Below are positions 1 to 8,720 of a stretch of DNA of 64,000 nt, piece after piece. Both the position numbers and the translations under genes were made by a program. How positions within the stretch are numbered: position 1 is the first letter of the stretch; each line of letters opens with the position of its first letter. Under the pieces are notes generated by a model. It did not search any database. It was not told where the DNA came from and was given only the letters and a program-made list of their open reading frames with translations. The stretch comes from Bacillota bacterium (lineage in GTDB: Bacteria > Bacillota > Clostridia > Acetivibrionales > DSM-2933), in the NCBI GenBank assembly GCA_023430975.1, contig JAEYYB010000146.1:1-64000 (forward strand), written 5' to 3'.

Positions 1-83
1 AATTCACGGGCTTTATAGCTCCAGTAAAACTCGTTCTCTTGCTTTTGCCTTATAATATATTTACCAACTTTTTCAGCTATGTT
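1..83 (-). other. Open reading frame fragment at the window edge
   Basis: On the minus strand a frame of about 27 codons runs from position 83 off the left edge, rich in Lys, Glu and aromatic residues (it contains ENEFYWSYKARE). It follows an in-frame TGA at 84-86 and has no start codon I can see. It may be a remnant, or the continuation of a gene broken by a frameshift near 100. Function unknown. Confidence 0.25.
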
Positions 84-102
84 TCATCCATTGTTGGTGC
101 CA

Positions 103-660
103 TTATTGGCATGTAGGTCTAATTCTATTTGTTCTATCAGGTTTGCCAATTATTCCACTTATGCCAGCTATACTTATACCATCGATATGCTTAACTTCTT
201 TATCAAAATAATGTATACTATCTTTCTTTTTAAATTCCTCAAATTCCTTTATTTCTCCAAAAGAATCATGATTACCTGAAATTCCTGCAACCCATCTAAA
301 GTTCTTATTAAAATGATTCCATATTTCTGTTACATTTCCAAGTCCGCCCCTTTTGCTAAGGGTTGCATATAAATCGCCACATAAAATAATTCCTACATTC
401 CTAGGCTGTAAATCCAATTCGACCTCAATAAACAAAGGCAAATAATCTGCAAGGATATCACCAAGTAGAACTTCGATACCATCTTTTTCAACAATACCCT
501 GCAAGTCTGATGTTACAACCAGTGCGTCGATATATTTGGGTAAGCCTGATACCGCTCCTATTAGAATTGGCAGCTTTGCAACTGTTATTTTATCTCCGGA
601 TACTATAGTTTTATAATATATATTTTCAATAGCATCCAGATTAAGTTTTTCTATTCTCAT
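103..660 (-). CDS. Calcineurin-like metallophosphoesterase, C-terminus possibly truncated
   Basis: This 185-residue protein carries the metallophosphoesterase blocks GDLYA and GNHD, with a first metal-binding region near TSDLQG (residue about 51) where the usual D-x-H is weak. These enzymes hydrolyse phosphomono- or diesters with two metal ions. The C-terminus stops soon after a GIIGKPDRTNR segment, and the GxH motif expected near the end of a typical family member is not seen, so the gene may be cut short by a frameshift near 100-115. Its ATG overlaps the stop of the upstream remnant (TAATG), so the two were once translationally coupled. The substrate cannot be told. Confidence 0.6.
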   Translation of the reverse strand: MRIEKLNLDAIENIYYKTIVSGDKITVAKLPILIGAVSGLPKYIDALVVTSDLQGIVEKDGIEVLLGDILADYLPLFIEVELDLQPRNVGIILCGDLYATLSKRGGLGNVTEIWNHFNKNFRWVAGISGNHDSFGEIKEFEEFKKKDSIHYFDKEVKHIDGISIAGISGIIGKPDRTNRIRPTCQ

Positions 661-895
661 TAATATTCTCCATCATTTGTTCTACATAAACCCTGTAAAT
701 TTTTCTCCATATAAACAGTAATTCCTTTGGGCGTAAGTAATTCCATCATATAAGACATTTTTTCAGTTAACTTTTTAATAGATTCTTTGTTGAATCATAC
801 CATATCTGCAGAAAATCAAAACCTTTATTTTTACAGAATTCAACCTCATGAATATATTTATTAAACCATCGTACATTTCTTCCTAAGCTAATCAT
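660..895 (-). pseudogene. Frameshifted remnant, probably of a TIM-barrel (sugar-isomerase-like) protein
   Basis: An ATG at 895 opens a 42-residue frame (MISLGRNVRW..., then KGFDFLQIWYDS) that stops at 768-770. The reading continues in a neighbouring frame as NKESIKKLTEKMSYMMELL and on to GEY at 662, right before the metallophosphoesterase start. The pattern of a hydrophobic strand ending in QIWY followed by a helix looks like the first repeat of xylose-isomerase-like TIM barrels, but the pieces total only about 78 residues, so most of such a domain would be missing. The assignment is tentative; the frameshift near 790-800 is seen directly. Confidence 0.45.
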
Positions 896-922
896 AGTTG
901 GTCTCCTTTAATAAGCACCTGT

Positions 923-1378
923 TTACTCATCATCGAAATTCTCAATATACCGATATTTTTGAAGTCCAGCAGTTTCAAATTCGTCTTTCCCAAATTCACA
1001 TGTCACACCTAGCATTTTTAAAGCTTCGTTTATTGGTCCTTTAAACAAATCATAATCTCTAAACAAAATCTGTTTTCCGTCTTTCCACACAACAGACCCT
1101 TGTTTGCCGATCCCACCAAAGTAATCAGCTTCAATATAAGAAATCTCACCAGATAAAGATACATCCTTTAAATAATTATATAGATTTTCATTTAAATATG
1201 TAAACTTACCTACATCAGAACAGTCTTCGAACTTATTAATTTCATCAAAAAGTGCATCCGTTACTGGTATCATATCGATGCCTTTATTGAGCTTAATAAG
1301 TTTTGCAGAAGAATGAGTGGTACGTATTAATTTTAAAACACTTTCTTTCCCAAGAATTGCACGAATCCTATAACCCAT
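923..1378 (-). CDS. Hypothetical protein, immunity-like
   Basis: A start at 1378 (MGYRIRAILGKE) is preferred over the TTG at 1402 because a GGAG lies 9 bases before it. The product is about 151 residues, soluble, with a GGIGKQGSVVWKDGKQ segment in the second half and an acidic end. I do not recognise a named domain. Small soluble proteins of this kind, in runs on one strand, are common as immunity proteins of polymorphic toxin systems, but no toxin gene is visible here, so this is only a suggestion. Confidence 0.55.
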   Translation of the reverse strand: MGYRIRAILGKESVLKLIRTTHSSAKLIKLNKGIDMIPVTDALFDEINKFEDCSDVGKFTYLNENLYNYLKDVSLSGEISYIEADYFGGIGKQGSVVWKDGKQILFRDYDLFKGPINEALKMLGVTCEFGKDEFETAGLQKYRYIENFDDE

Positions 1379-1406
1379 GAGCTCACACTCCATTTTCCTC
1401 AAGACT

Positions 1407-1721
1407 CTAATTAGCCTGAACTGCTAAATTTCGCTTTATCTGGCCTCTTATTTTATATGGAATACCCATCTGTTTAAGCAATCGCAAATTTGATATAACG
1501 TCCATATAATCAAAGTCAATTTTCATTATACAATATAGAGGGTTTTGCCATTTTCTACGTGAAAAATAAACTACTTGTTCCTTGCTTTTCTCTATTCTTA
1601 GCATATAACAATCCTTTTCATCAATTATCCAAAAATCAAACTCCTGCCCGTAATCTATTATATTTGGTATTTGATGAATCTGGAAAATATAAATTCCATC
1701 TATACATACTGCATTCTTCAT
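1407..1721 (-). CDS. Hypothetical protein, 104 residues
   Basis: Soluble basic protein with many aromatic residues (IYIFQIHQIPNII, FDFWIIDEKDCYML) and no recognised motif. It overlaps the stop of an 18-codon open frame (1718-1774) by an ATGA junction, so its translation is probably coupled to that frame. It sits 4 bases past the TTG alternative start, and 29 bases upstream of the ATG, of the next leftward gene and is probably co-transcribed with it. Function unknown. Confidence 0.5.
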   Translation of the reverse strand: MKNAVCIDGIYIFQIHQIPNIIDYGQEFDFWIIDEKDCYMLRIEKSKEQVVYFSRRKWQNPLYCIMKIDFDYMDVISNLRLLKQMGIPYKIRGQIKRNLAVQAN

Positions 1722-1774
1722 GAATACCTTAAAGTGTCTTCTTCTTTTTTTCTTAATCTTGCATATAGGCTCAT
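1718..1774 (-). CDS. Possible 18-residue upstream peptide
   Basis: An ATG at 1774 with a good AAGGAG ribosome binding site opens an 18-codon frame (MSLYARLRKKEEDTLRYS) whose TGA overlaps the ATG of the 104-residue gene. It may be a coupling leader peptide, or the intact N-terminus of a once longer gene. A perfect 14-bp palindrome (AAAATACGTATTTT) lies upstream at 1840-1853. Confidence 0.35.
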   Translation of the reverse strand: MSLYARLRKKEEDTLRYS

Positions 1775-1909
1775 TATTTTCTCCTTAAATAACAATAGCT
1801 ATAGTATATTTTGGTTTTATGGAAAATAGTGGGCGAATAAAAATACGTATTTTATTTAGTGCGCACACTATATATCATTGATATGATTTCAATTTTCCAA
1901 ATGTCTGCC

Positions 1910-2572
1910 TTATGTTGTATAGCCAATCTCCTTTAATTCCCTGTCTACCAAATCGAAATTTCTACCGGGATTAATCATTTCAACAATTTCTTTAGTTACG
2001 GTCTGGTGTTCATATATTTTTTTAACGTAATCTATTTGAATTCTTTCTCCTGCTTCCTCATAGTAAGCCTTAGCCCATTCAAGCCAAGAGTCTGCATCTT
2101 CGAATATGTATCCTAGTAGAAAATATTCACCATCATCACCGTCATCATAATCTTCTGGAACAACAACTTTACCTTTATTCCAGGTCAAATCGTTTCGGCT
2201 TTTCCAAATACAAAAGGTTACATCATGTATTTCAATACTTTCATCCAAAAGCTTTATCAATTCAGTCGGAACAGAATCATAAATTCCTTTTGCAATTTCT
2301 TCTGCATCATTAGCATATGGGGATAATATTGATTCATGATCAAAACCTTTTATTATTGCTCCTTCATCTGAGAATAGAAAATAAACATGATCTCCTGCTC
2401 CGTTATCGATTTTTACCATATCTACACCGTCAAAAAAGTTTTTATAAAAATTAGTTAGTCTCAGCCATCGATTTTCTTCTTCATTCAGAATGATATCTAG
2501 TATTGCTTGAGACGCTAATAAATCTTTGATTTTATGGATTTCAGGTAAATTTTTATAACAGGACTTTTCCAT
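1910..2572 (-). CDS. Hypothetical acidic protein, immunity-like
   Basis: A 220-residue soluble acidic protein. Visible landmarks are NGAGDHVYFLFSDEGAIIKG, HESILSPYAND, a TFCIWKSRND segment in the middle and a run of Asp/Glu (EDYDDGDDGEYF). I recall this pattern from widespread uncharacterised bacterial proteins often found near contact-dependent toxin loci, but cannot name a family. The start at 2572 has a weak upstream AGGGAG. It follows the 270-residue gene on the same strand with a 35-base gap. Confidence 0.6.
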   Translation of the reverse strand: MEKSCYKNLPEIHKIKDLLASQAILDIILNEEENRWLRLTNFYKNFFDGVDMVKIDNGAGDHVYFLFSDEGAIIKGFDHESILSPYANDAEEIAKGIYDSVPTELIKLLDESIEIHDVTFCIWKSRNDLTWNKGKVVVPEDYDDGDDGEYFLLGYIFEDADSWLEWAKAYYEEAGERIQIDYVKKIYEHQTVTKEIVEMINPGRNFDLVDRELKEIGYTT

Positions 2573-2607
2573 GAAATTTTTCTCCCTCTGAAAAATTGAA
2601 ATTTACA

Positions 2608-3420
2608 TTATAACTTAACTTTATTTTTTATATTTTTGTTTTTTTGCCTAAAATTTGCTTCCATTAGAACCTTTGATTTTTTATAGAAACTTGATGGAAC
2701 ATAAATTTCAAATCCTAAGGCAGTTTTTCCATTGTAAATATCATCAATATCATAAGGCCTAAGGCACCTGATATAGCTAGGAATAGAATGAAAATTAAGA
2801 ATATGATAAATTTTATCGGCTTCAAGCGGGTTTTTTATCCATATAAGAAGTACTTCAGAATCTGCATCTTCTATCTTAATGAAACTGCCGACATCATACT
2901 TTTTTTCCACACATTCATTACATCTTAGCAGGTTTTGTAATCTTTTGATCTCTTCATAAAGTCTCTGAGAATATATTATATTGGCAAAATATGCATCTGA
3001 GTTATACTTGTCGATATACTCAACTAAAATTGGAGAAATGAATGCATAGCCAAGCTTACTTAATTCATAAAGAATACGGACTCCATCGCGAAGTCTTACT
3101 TTACCAACAAATATCTGATTAATAAGCCACTTTACTTCAATTTTTTGATAATTCTCAATACAATATTTTTTTAATGTTTCTTTTAAAAAGGCATCGATTT
3201 TGCACTTTTCATACTCTTTTATATAAGAAAAATCTAAATAATCAAAGAACCCATCACTACCTAATATTTTTTCTGTGCAACCACTATGGTATATCCACTC
3301 GGAGAATTTGTCTAAATCTACCATGTCATGGATGTATCTAAAATAAAGGTCAAACCATTTGTCTTCCATACTCCACCATTTCCAATCTCCAATGACGTTT
3401 ATATAAAAACTATATTTCAA
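2608..3420 (-). CDS. Hypothetical protein, 270 residues (start uncertain)
   Basis: The frame opens with a TTG at 3420; an ATG at 3372 (MEDKWFDLYF) inside the frame could be the true start, and neither has an ideal ribosome binding site. The protein is soluble, rich in Tyr, Ile and Lys, with a CNECVEKK Cys pair in the middle and a C-terminal segment in which an IWIKNPLEAD strand-helix is followed by LNFHSIPSYI. That is loosely reminiscent of DUF2007-type folds, but I would not assign it. It is the first large gene downstream of the promoter at 3477-3505. Confidence 0.5.
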   Translation of the reverse strand: MKYSFYINVIGDWKWWSMEDKWFDLYFRYIHDMVDLDKFSEWIYHSGCTEKILGSDGFFDYLDFSYIKEYEKCKIDAFLKETLKKYCIENYQKIEVKWLINQIFVGKVRLRDGVRILYELSKLGYAFISPILVEYIDKYNSDAYFANIIYSQRLYEEIKRLQNLLRCNECVEKKYDVGSFIKIEDADSEVLLIWIKNPLEADKIYHILNFHSIPSYIRCLRPYDIDDIYNGKTALGFEIYVPSSFYKKSKVLMEANFRQKNKNIKNKVKL

Positions 3421-3476
3421 CCAATATTAATAAATGTATTTGCTCTTTAAGTAATTTTATCAATGAACTTTCATTT

Positions 3477-3505
3477 ATTCTATCACTTTTTAACCCAATA
3501 TGCAA
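3477..3505 (-). promoter_or_regulatory. Sigma-A type promoter for the leftward genes
   Basis: Read on the minus strand there is a -35 TTGCAT (3500-3505), a 17-base spacer and a -10 TAGAAT (3477-3482). It lies 57 bases before the first leftward gene and points toward the 0.1-3.4 kb gene run. Confidence 0.55.
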
Positions 3506-3705
3506 TGAATCAGGCTCTGTCAAATTCAAAATTTTCAAAAAGCTGACTTCATAAAAATTTGCAAAATAAGGGTAAATGAAGTTGTAAAAAAAATTGCAAA
3601 AATTAATTTCATTCACAAGTTTAAATTGGCATCACAATTTGATATAATTGCAAATGGTAATAAAATAAGAATAATGGAATTATCTTTTTTTAGAAGGGAT
3701 TCACA

Positions 3706-5211
3706 ATGAATAATATTAGTTCGGAAAATATAATAGAGATAAAAGGCATCAAAAAGTGCTTTGATGACTTTGTTGCTGTTGAAGATTTCAATCTTGAAGT
3801 GAAAAAGGGAGAGTTTGTAACATTTTTGGGTCCTTCTGGGTGTGGCAAAACAACAATGCTGCGAATGATAGCGGGATTTGAACTGCCAACAGAAGGTCAT
3901 ATTCTTTTAAATGGGAAGGACATAAGTAGCCTACCTCCTAACAAAAGACCTATAAATACAGTGTTTCAGCGATATGCGTTGTTCCCCCATCTGAATGTTT
4001 TTGAGAATATTGCATTTGGTTTAAAAATGAAAATTGTAGATGTAACATATAAAAATAAAAACGGAGATACAATTATTCGAAAAGAAAAATTATCTCGTAA
4101 GGTAATAAGGGAGAAAGTGAAACATGCACTGGAAATAGTAGATTTGGAAGGTTTTGAAAAGCGAGATATTTCTACTCTTTCCGGTGGGCAGCAGCAGAGA
4201 ATCGCTATTGCAAGAGCCATTGTAAATGAGCCGGAAATTTTGTTGTTGGATGAACCTCTTGGTGCTTTGGATTTAAAAATGCGTAAAGAAATGCAACTGG
4301 AACTAAAATCCATGCACGAAAAACTCGGCATTACTTTTATCTATGTAACTCATGATCAGGAAGAAGCACTTACGATGTCTGACAAGGTAGTAGTTATGTC
4401 CGATGGTATGATTCAGCAAGTTGGAACACCGGAAGCAATTTATAATGAACCGAATAATGTGTTTGTAGCGGATTTTATCGGGGAAAGCAATATCTTTGAT
4501 GGAAAAATGTACGGAAATAAGACGGTTCATTTTTGTGGTGCTGAGTTTACATGTATGGATGATTTACCTGTAGGCTCGGATGTTGATGTTGTTGTAAGAC
4601 CTGAGGACATAGAGATGACAACTATGGAGAAGGGACAGATTAAAGGGACGGTAACATCTGTTATTTTCAAGGGAATGCATTATGAGATTGCCGTTCAATC
4701 AGGGGACAATGAAATTTTGATAAAAAGCACCAAAATTGCCGTTATAGGGGAATTGATCGGACTAAATATCCAACCGGACGGAATTCATGTCATTCATTCG
4801 GAAACCAATGTTAATGTTTATGAAGGGGTCATTACGGCAATTGATAAAGTTACTTTTGCAGATGGGGAATTTGATTGTAATATTACGAAATTATTTCCAG
4901 GTGCGAAGATTGAAAATAATCATTTAGTAGATGAAGATGGAAATAAGATCAATGTGAATGGAACTAAAGTGACGGTTAAGGTTTCTGTAACTGCACCTTC
5001 AATGAGTGATGATATTGATGCTGGTGGAACAAAGGGACATATTATATCTCTTATTTATAAAGGTGATCATTATAGTTACATAGCTCGTACAAAAAGTGGA
5101 GAAGATATTCATTTGCAGGATCAAAGCTTGTGGAATGAGAATGATTATGTCAGTATCATTATTCCTAAAGATAGTATTGAGTTGTCATTGAAGGCAGAGG
5201 AGGTGTGGTGA
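3706..5211 (+). CDS. potA: Spermidine/putrescine ABC transporter ATP-binding protein
   Basis: Supplies ATP-driven force for polyamine uptake together with PotB, PotC and PotD. Walker A GPSGCGKT is at residues 42-49, the Q-loop Gln at about 88, the signature LSGGQQQR at 158-165, Walker B LLLDEP at 179-184 and the switch His near 216. At 501 residues it is far longer than the usual 350-380. The extra length comes from about 20 residues inserted after the Q-loop (KNKNGDTIIRKEKL) and from a second TOBE-like segment at the C-terminus (about 420-500) after the normal one. The ribosome binding site is AGAAGGGA and the stop overlaps the potB region. It is the first gene of potABCD; a TATAAT at 3643-3648 may be its -10, but no good -35 is visible. 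Confidence 0.93.
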   Translation: MNNISSENIIEIKGIKKCFDDFVAVEDFNLEVKKGEFVTFLGPSGCGKTTMLRMIAGFELPTEGHILLNGKDISSLPPNKRPINTVFQRYALFPHLNVFENIAFGLKMKIVDVTYKNKNGDTIIRKEKLSRKVIREKVKHALEIVDLEGFEKRDISTLSGGQQQRIAIARAIVNEPEILLLDEPLGALDLKMRKEMQLELKSMHEKLGITFIYVTHDQEEALTMSDKVVVMSDGMIQQVGTPEAIYNEPNNVFVADFIGESNIFDGKMYGNKTVHFCGAEFTCMDDLPVGSDVDVVVRPEDIEMTTMEKGQIKGTVTSVIFKGMHYEIAVQSGDNEILIKSTKIAVIGELIGLNIQPDGIHVIHSETNVNVYEGVITAIDKVTFADGEFDCNITKLFPGAKIENNHLVDEDGNKINVNGTKVTVKVSVTAPSMSDDIDAGGTKGHIISLIYKGDHYSYIARTKSGEDIHLQDQSLWNENDYVSIIIPKDSIELSLKAEEVW

Positions 5212-5213
5212 AT

Positions 5214-6005
5214 ATGAAAATTCATTTTTCACGTAAACAACTTTGCATTCCTTATGCAGTATTTCTGGCATGTTTTGTAATTGCTCCTCTTATTGTTATA
5301 GTTTATTATGCCTTTACAAACGGAGAAGGCAGATTTACAATGTCAAATTTAGCAGACTTTTTCACTAATAAAAATACAATTGGAACACTTTTTTACAGTG
5401 CTCTAATTTCAGTTACAACAACATGCATATGTCTTCTGATTGCATATCCTGTAGCGTACATACTTGCACGAAGTAAAATGAAGAAAAAAGCTGTATTACT
5501 GGCCATATTTATAGTTCCCATGTGGATTAATTTTACATTGAGAATATTAGCGTTAAAGGAAGTTCTCACCATGCTGGAAGGGAACCTTGCGTTTCATCCG
5601 TTTTTAAATACAATAATAGGAATGACATATGATTTTTTACCTTTTATGATACTACCCTTGTACACAACTTTAATAAAACTTGACAATTCTCTTTTGGAAG
5701 CTGCATATGATCTTGGTGCGAATAAAATTGCTGCATTTTTTAAAATCACACTTCCTCTGTCTATTCCTGGAATTGTAAGCGGAGTAATGATGGTGTTCCT
5801 ACCGGCAATGACCAATTACGTAATTCTAGACATGTTGAACAACAGCACGTTTAACATGGGAAGTTTGATTGGAAGCTATTTCAATGCGTACGACTGGAAT
5901 AGCGGAGCTATGATATCCATCGTGTTACTGATGATAATTTTTGTCATAACCTGGGCGACTAAAGGTTTTGCTGAAAAGGAACCGGATAGAGAGGTAACGC
6001 TATGA
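5214..6005 (+). CDS. potB: Spermidine/putrescine ABC transporter permease
   Basis: Polytopic inner-membrane permease of about 263 residues with six likely membrane segments. The conserved cytoplasmic EAA loop is visible as EAAYDLGANKIAAFFKITLP, the contact site for the PotA ATPase. The ATG at 5214 is chosen because GAGGAGGTG lies 7 bases before it; earlier in-frame GTGs lie inside that ribosome binding site. The gene starts 2 bases after potA ends and overlaps potC by an ATGA junction, which shows a translationally coupled operon. Confidence 0.92.
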   Translation: MKIHFSRKQLCIPYAVFLACFVIAPLIVIVYYAFTNGEGRFTMSNLADFFTNKNTIGTLFYSALISVTTTCICLLIAYPVAYILARSKMKKKAVLLAIFIVPMWINFTLRILALKEVLTMLEGNLAFHPFLNTIIGMTYDFLPFMILPLYTTLIKLDNSLLEAAYDLGANKIAAFFKITLPLSIPGIVSGVMMVFLPAMTNYVILDMLNNSTFNMGSLIGSYFNAYDWNSGAMISIVLLMIIFVITWATKGFAEKEPDREVTL

Positions 6006-6814
6006 TAAAGAAAATATTTAGTTCTGCTTGGCTTGGCATTGTTTTGCTATTTATCTATTTTCCCATATTATTACTTGTAGTTTACAGCTTTTTGGATACT
6101 CCTACAATTGGGGCATCAGGTAATTTTTCTATTCAAAATTATGTGAGGCTTTTTACTACACCAGAGCTAATTGAGATGATTTGGGAAACAATGTCACTGG
6201 CTTTGAAATGTGCTGTTATTTCTACAATTTTAGGAACGATGGGAGCCATCGGCAGTTTTTATTCAAAAAAAATGATGAAAGGCTTTGTGGTCGCATCCAA
6301 TCAGCTTCCTATTGTGAATGCGGATGTAGTAACCGGATTTTCTATCTGTGTATTACTGATTGTTGTTTTTGGTATGGACAAGGATACATCAATTCCTTTA
6401 CTCATAGGTCATGTTGTTTTGGCTACTCCATTTGTTTATCTTTCTGTTATACCTAAATTGAAGCAAATGGATCATTCTTTATATGAAGCAGCACTGGATT
6501 TGGGTGCAAGTGCCACAAAGGCCCTTAGAAAAATTGTGATTCCACAGATTATTCCTGGGATTGTTTCAGGTTTTCTATTGGCTGTAACACTTTCTTTGGA
6601 TGATTATTTCATTACTACATATACAAAGCCTGCAACATTTAATACTATCAGTACTTATGTGGTTAATGCTACAAAAGGCTCCCAGACAGATATAAAAACT
6701 GCACTTTGGGCACTATCTACATTGATATTTGTAGTCATACTTATAGCAGTACTGATTGGTAATTTTACTATCAATAGAAAGGCTGTTGAGAAGGGTGGTA
6801 GAAATGAAATCTAA
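6002..6814 (+). CDS. potC: Spermidine/putrescine ABC transporter permease
   Basis: Second permease of the transporter, 270 residues with about six membrane segments and the EAA loop EAALDLGASATKALRKIVIP. With PotB it forms the channel for polyamines delivered by PotD. Its ATG overlaps the potB stop (ATGA) and its 3' end overlaps the potD start by 11 bases. The final residues AVEKGGRNEI include the potD ribosome binding site. Confidence 0.92.
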   Translation: MIKKIFSSAWLGIVLLFIYFPILLLVVYSFLDTPTIGASGNFSIQNYVRLFTTPELIEMIWETMSLALKCAVISTILGTMGAIGSFYSKKMMKGFVVASNQLPIVNADVVTGFSICVLLIVVFGMDKDTSIPLLIGHVVLATPFVYLSVIPKLKQMDHSLYEAALDLGASATKALRKIVIPQIIPGIVSGFLLAVTLSLDDYFITTYTKPATFNTISTYVVNATKGSQTDIKTALWALSTLIFVVILIAVLIGNFTINRKAVEKGGRNEI

Positions 6815-8351
6815 TAGAAAAATATGGGGACATTCTGCACTTCTCATATTATTAATATCATTGACAGTATTATTATCCGGAATGACACAAGTATCAATAG
6901 TGAATGCGGAAAGTAGCGATACTATTGTTCTGAAAGTAGGCAATTGGGAAGAATACATTGATCAAGGCGGCTGGGAAAGTGACGAAAACATAGACCTGGA
7001 AAATGAGACCATTACCAGTGAAAATGGGATGATTTCGGATTTCGAGGATTGGTATTATGAAACCTATAAAAAACGTGTGAAAGTCGAATACTCCACTTTT
7101 GGTACCAATGAGGATTTATACAGCAAGCTTATTTTAGGAGAAACCTATGATCTTGTATGTCCCTCTGAATATATGTTTTCAAAGTTGATGAAAGAAGACA
7201 TGCTTCAGCCTCTGTCAGGGGATTTTTTCGATTTATCAAATGAGTATAATTATTACTCTAAAGGAGTATCTCCTTATATTAAAGGTATTTTTGACAGAAA
7301 TAAAATGGACGAAAAAACCTGGAGTTCCTATGCCGCCGGATATATGTGGGGAACCATTGGGATAGTTTATAATCCTAAAAAGGTAAGCGAAGAAGATGCA
7401 TCAACATGGTCCATTCTTGCAAATCCTAAATATGCAAAACGAGTAACTATAAAAGACAGTGCGAGAGAATCCTATTTCCCTACTCTTGCCGTTTTAAATA
7501 AAAAATTATTGCTAAGTGATGAGTTTAAAAGCAGTGTGGATTATTCGGAGAACTTAAAAAAGGTTCTAAATGATACCAGTCCCCAAACTATTGCAAAAGC
7601 ACAAGAACTATTACGGGAAATCAAACAAAATGTATATTCTTTTGAAACTGACAGCGGTAAATCAGATATGATTACAGGAAAAATTGTTGCTAATCTACAG
7701 TGGTCAGGGGACGCAGCGTATGCAATGGATGAAGCAGAAGATGATGGTTATTACCTGAATTATTCCGTTCCGGAAGAATGTACAAACCTATGGCTTGATG
7801 GGTGGGTAATGCTGAAGTCAGGATTAAAGGGCGATTCCAATAAGCAGAAAGCGGCAGAAGCATTTATAAATTTCATATCAAGACCGGATAATGTAATTAG
7901 AAATATGAACTATATCGGCTATACTTCCAGTATTTCTGGTGGAGATAACTCCTTGATTTATGAATTTGTCAAATGGAAATTTGAAGCGGAAGATGAAAAA
8001 GACACAGTAGAATACCCATTGGGCTATTTCTTTAGTGGTGATAATAATGATCAAAAATATGTACTTACGGCATCAACTGATCAGGTCAAGCGGCAACTGT
8101 TTGCCCAATATCCGCCTAAAGATGTTATTGACCGGAGTGCAGTAATGGGGTATTTTCCGGATGATATTAATGAGAAACTGAATCAAATGTGGATTAATGT
8201 AAGGTGTTTTAATTTTGATCAGGTACCGAAGGCCACCTGGCTAAAAGTACTTGCTGTCATTTCTATGGTTTTAATTCTGATTTTTGCTTTTATTTATCGG
8301 GATAGAATATTCAGGAAACCTATAAAATCCGGATATTTTAGGGTCGATTGA
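6804..8351 (+). CDS. potD: Polyamine ABC transporter substrate-binding protein, membrane-anchored at both ends
   Basis: A start at 6804 (MKSNRKIWGH) is supported by GGGTGG just upstream; this gives 515 residues. An N-terminal hydrophobic segment acts as a signal or anchor and is followed by a PotD-type periplasmic-binding fold (KVGNWEEYID, then YDLVCPSEYM and GTIGIVYNPKK, and later VPEEGT-like VPEECTNLWLDGW). Usual PotD proteins are about 350 residues and in Gram-positives are lipoproteins. Here there is no lipobox Cys, and a second hydrophobic helix (AVISMVLILIFAFIY) lies near the C-terminus. There is also an unusually large insertion between the N-terminal strands. It probably binds polyamines outside the membrane while tethered next to PotBC. 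Confidence 0.88.
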   Translation: MKSNRKIWGHSALLILLISLTVLLSGMTQVSIVNAESSDTIVLKVGNWEEYIDQGGWESDENIDLENETITSENGMISDFEDWYYETYKKRVKVEYSTFGTNEDLYSKLILGETYDLVCPSEYMFSKLMKEDMLQPLSGDFFDLSNEYNYYSKGVSPYIKGIFDRNKMDEKTWSSYAAGYMWGTIGIVYNPKKVSEEDASTWSILANPKYAKRVTIKDSARESYFPTLAVLNKKLLLSDEFKSSVDYSENLKKVLNDTSPQTIAKAQELLREIKQNVYSFETDSGKSDMITGKIVANLQWSGDAAYAMDEAEDDGYYLNYSVPEECTNLWLDGWVMLKSGLKGDSNKQKAAEAFINFISRPDNVIRNMNYIGYTSSISGGDNSLIYEFVKWKFEAEDEKDTVEYPLGYFFSGDNNDQKYVLTASTDQVKRQLFAQYPPKDVIDRSAVMGYFPDDINEKLNQMWINVRCFNFDQVPKATWLKVLAVISMVLILIFAFIYRDRIFRKPIKSGYFRVD

Positions 8352-8380
8352 CTATATGAAAATTACGATATTGTATAAAC

Positions 8381-8416
8381 AGCATCTTTATATTTGAAGG
8401 TGCTTTTTTCTTTTTC
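8381..8416 (+). terminator. Rho-independent terminator after potABCD
   Basis: AGCATCTT and AAGGTGCT pair across a 7-base loop and are followed by a T-rich run, 30 bases after the potD stop. Confidence 0.8.
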
Positions 8417-8445
8417 TTTTACATTTATTTATATAAGATTTTTAT

Positions 8446-8536
8446 AATGGTTAAGAAATTATGGTGTCAAAAAGATTGAAATACGTACATGGACTGAGCT
8501 GCATACAACATAATTTTTTACGACACAATCAAAGTT
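8446..8536. repeat. Palindromic repeat, family 1, copy with a longer centre
   Basis: The segment begins AATGGTTAAGAAATTATGG and ends with ACAACATAATTT then ACGACACAATCAAAG. These ends match the repeat at 39248-39309 in the same orientation, but about 38 extra bases sit in the centre. It lies in the otherwise empty 8352-8648 stretch. No coding frame is supported there. Confidence 0.5.
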
Positions 8537-8648
8537 TAAAAAATTTCTTTGGGATTTTTTAAATTCGGTGAGATTTGAAAAAATTGTGATATATAATCGG
8601 AATGTAATTGAGTATAAGCATTAACAAAACATGATAAAAGGAGGGGAG

Positions 8649-8681
8649 ATGCTAAAAATCGTATTTATCTGTATGCAGTAA
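8649..8681 (+). CDS. Possible 10-residue leader peptide before the M60-like protease gene
   Basis: An ATG with a very strong ribosome binding site (AAAGGAGGGG) opens a 10-codon frame (MLKIVFICMQ) that stops 39 bases before the ATG of the secreted protease. A TATAAT at 8592-8597 upstream could be a -10. It may be a leader peptide, or the second ribosome binding site may simply be fortuitous. Confidence 0.35.
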   Translation: MLKIVFICMQ

Positions 8682-8720
8682 TAAAACAGTAATTTAACAA
8701 AAATTATGAGGAGGTTATTT

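Noticed and set aside
79..279. Plus-strand 66-codon frame
   Set aside because: It is antisense to the metallophosphoesterase gene, which has recognisable motifs; composition and lack of a ribosome binding site mark it as a shadow.
3410..3616. A 68-codon minus-strand frame overlapping the start of the 270-residue gene
   Set aside because: The promoter at 3477-3505 lies within it, its composition is AT-driven, it has no ribosome binding site and no recognisable motif.
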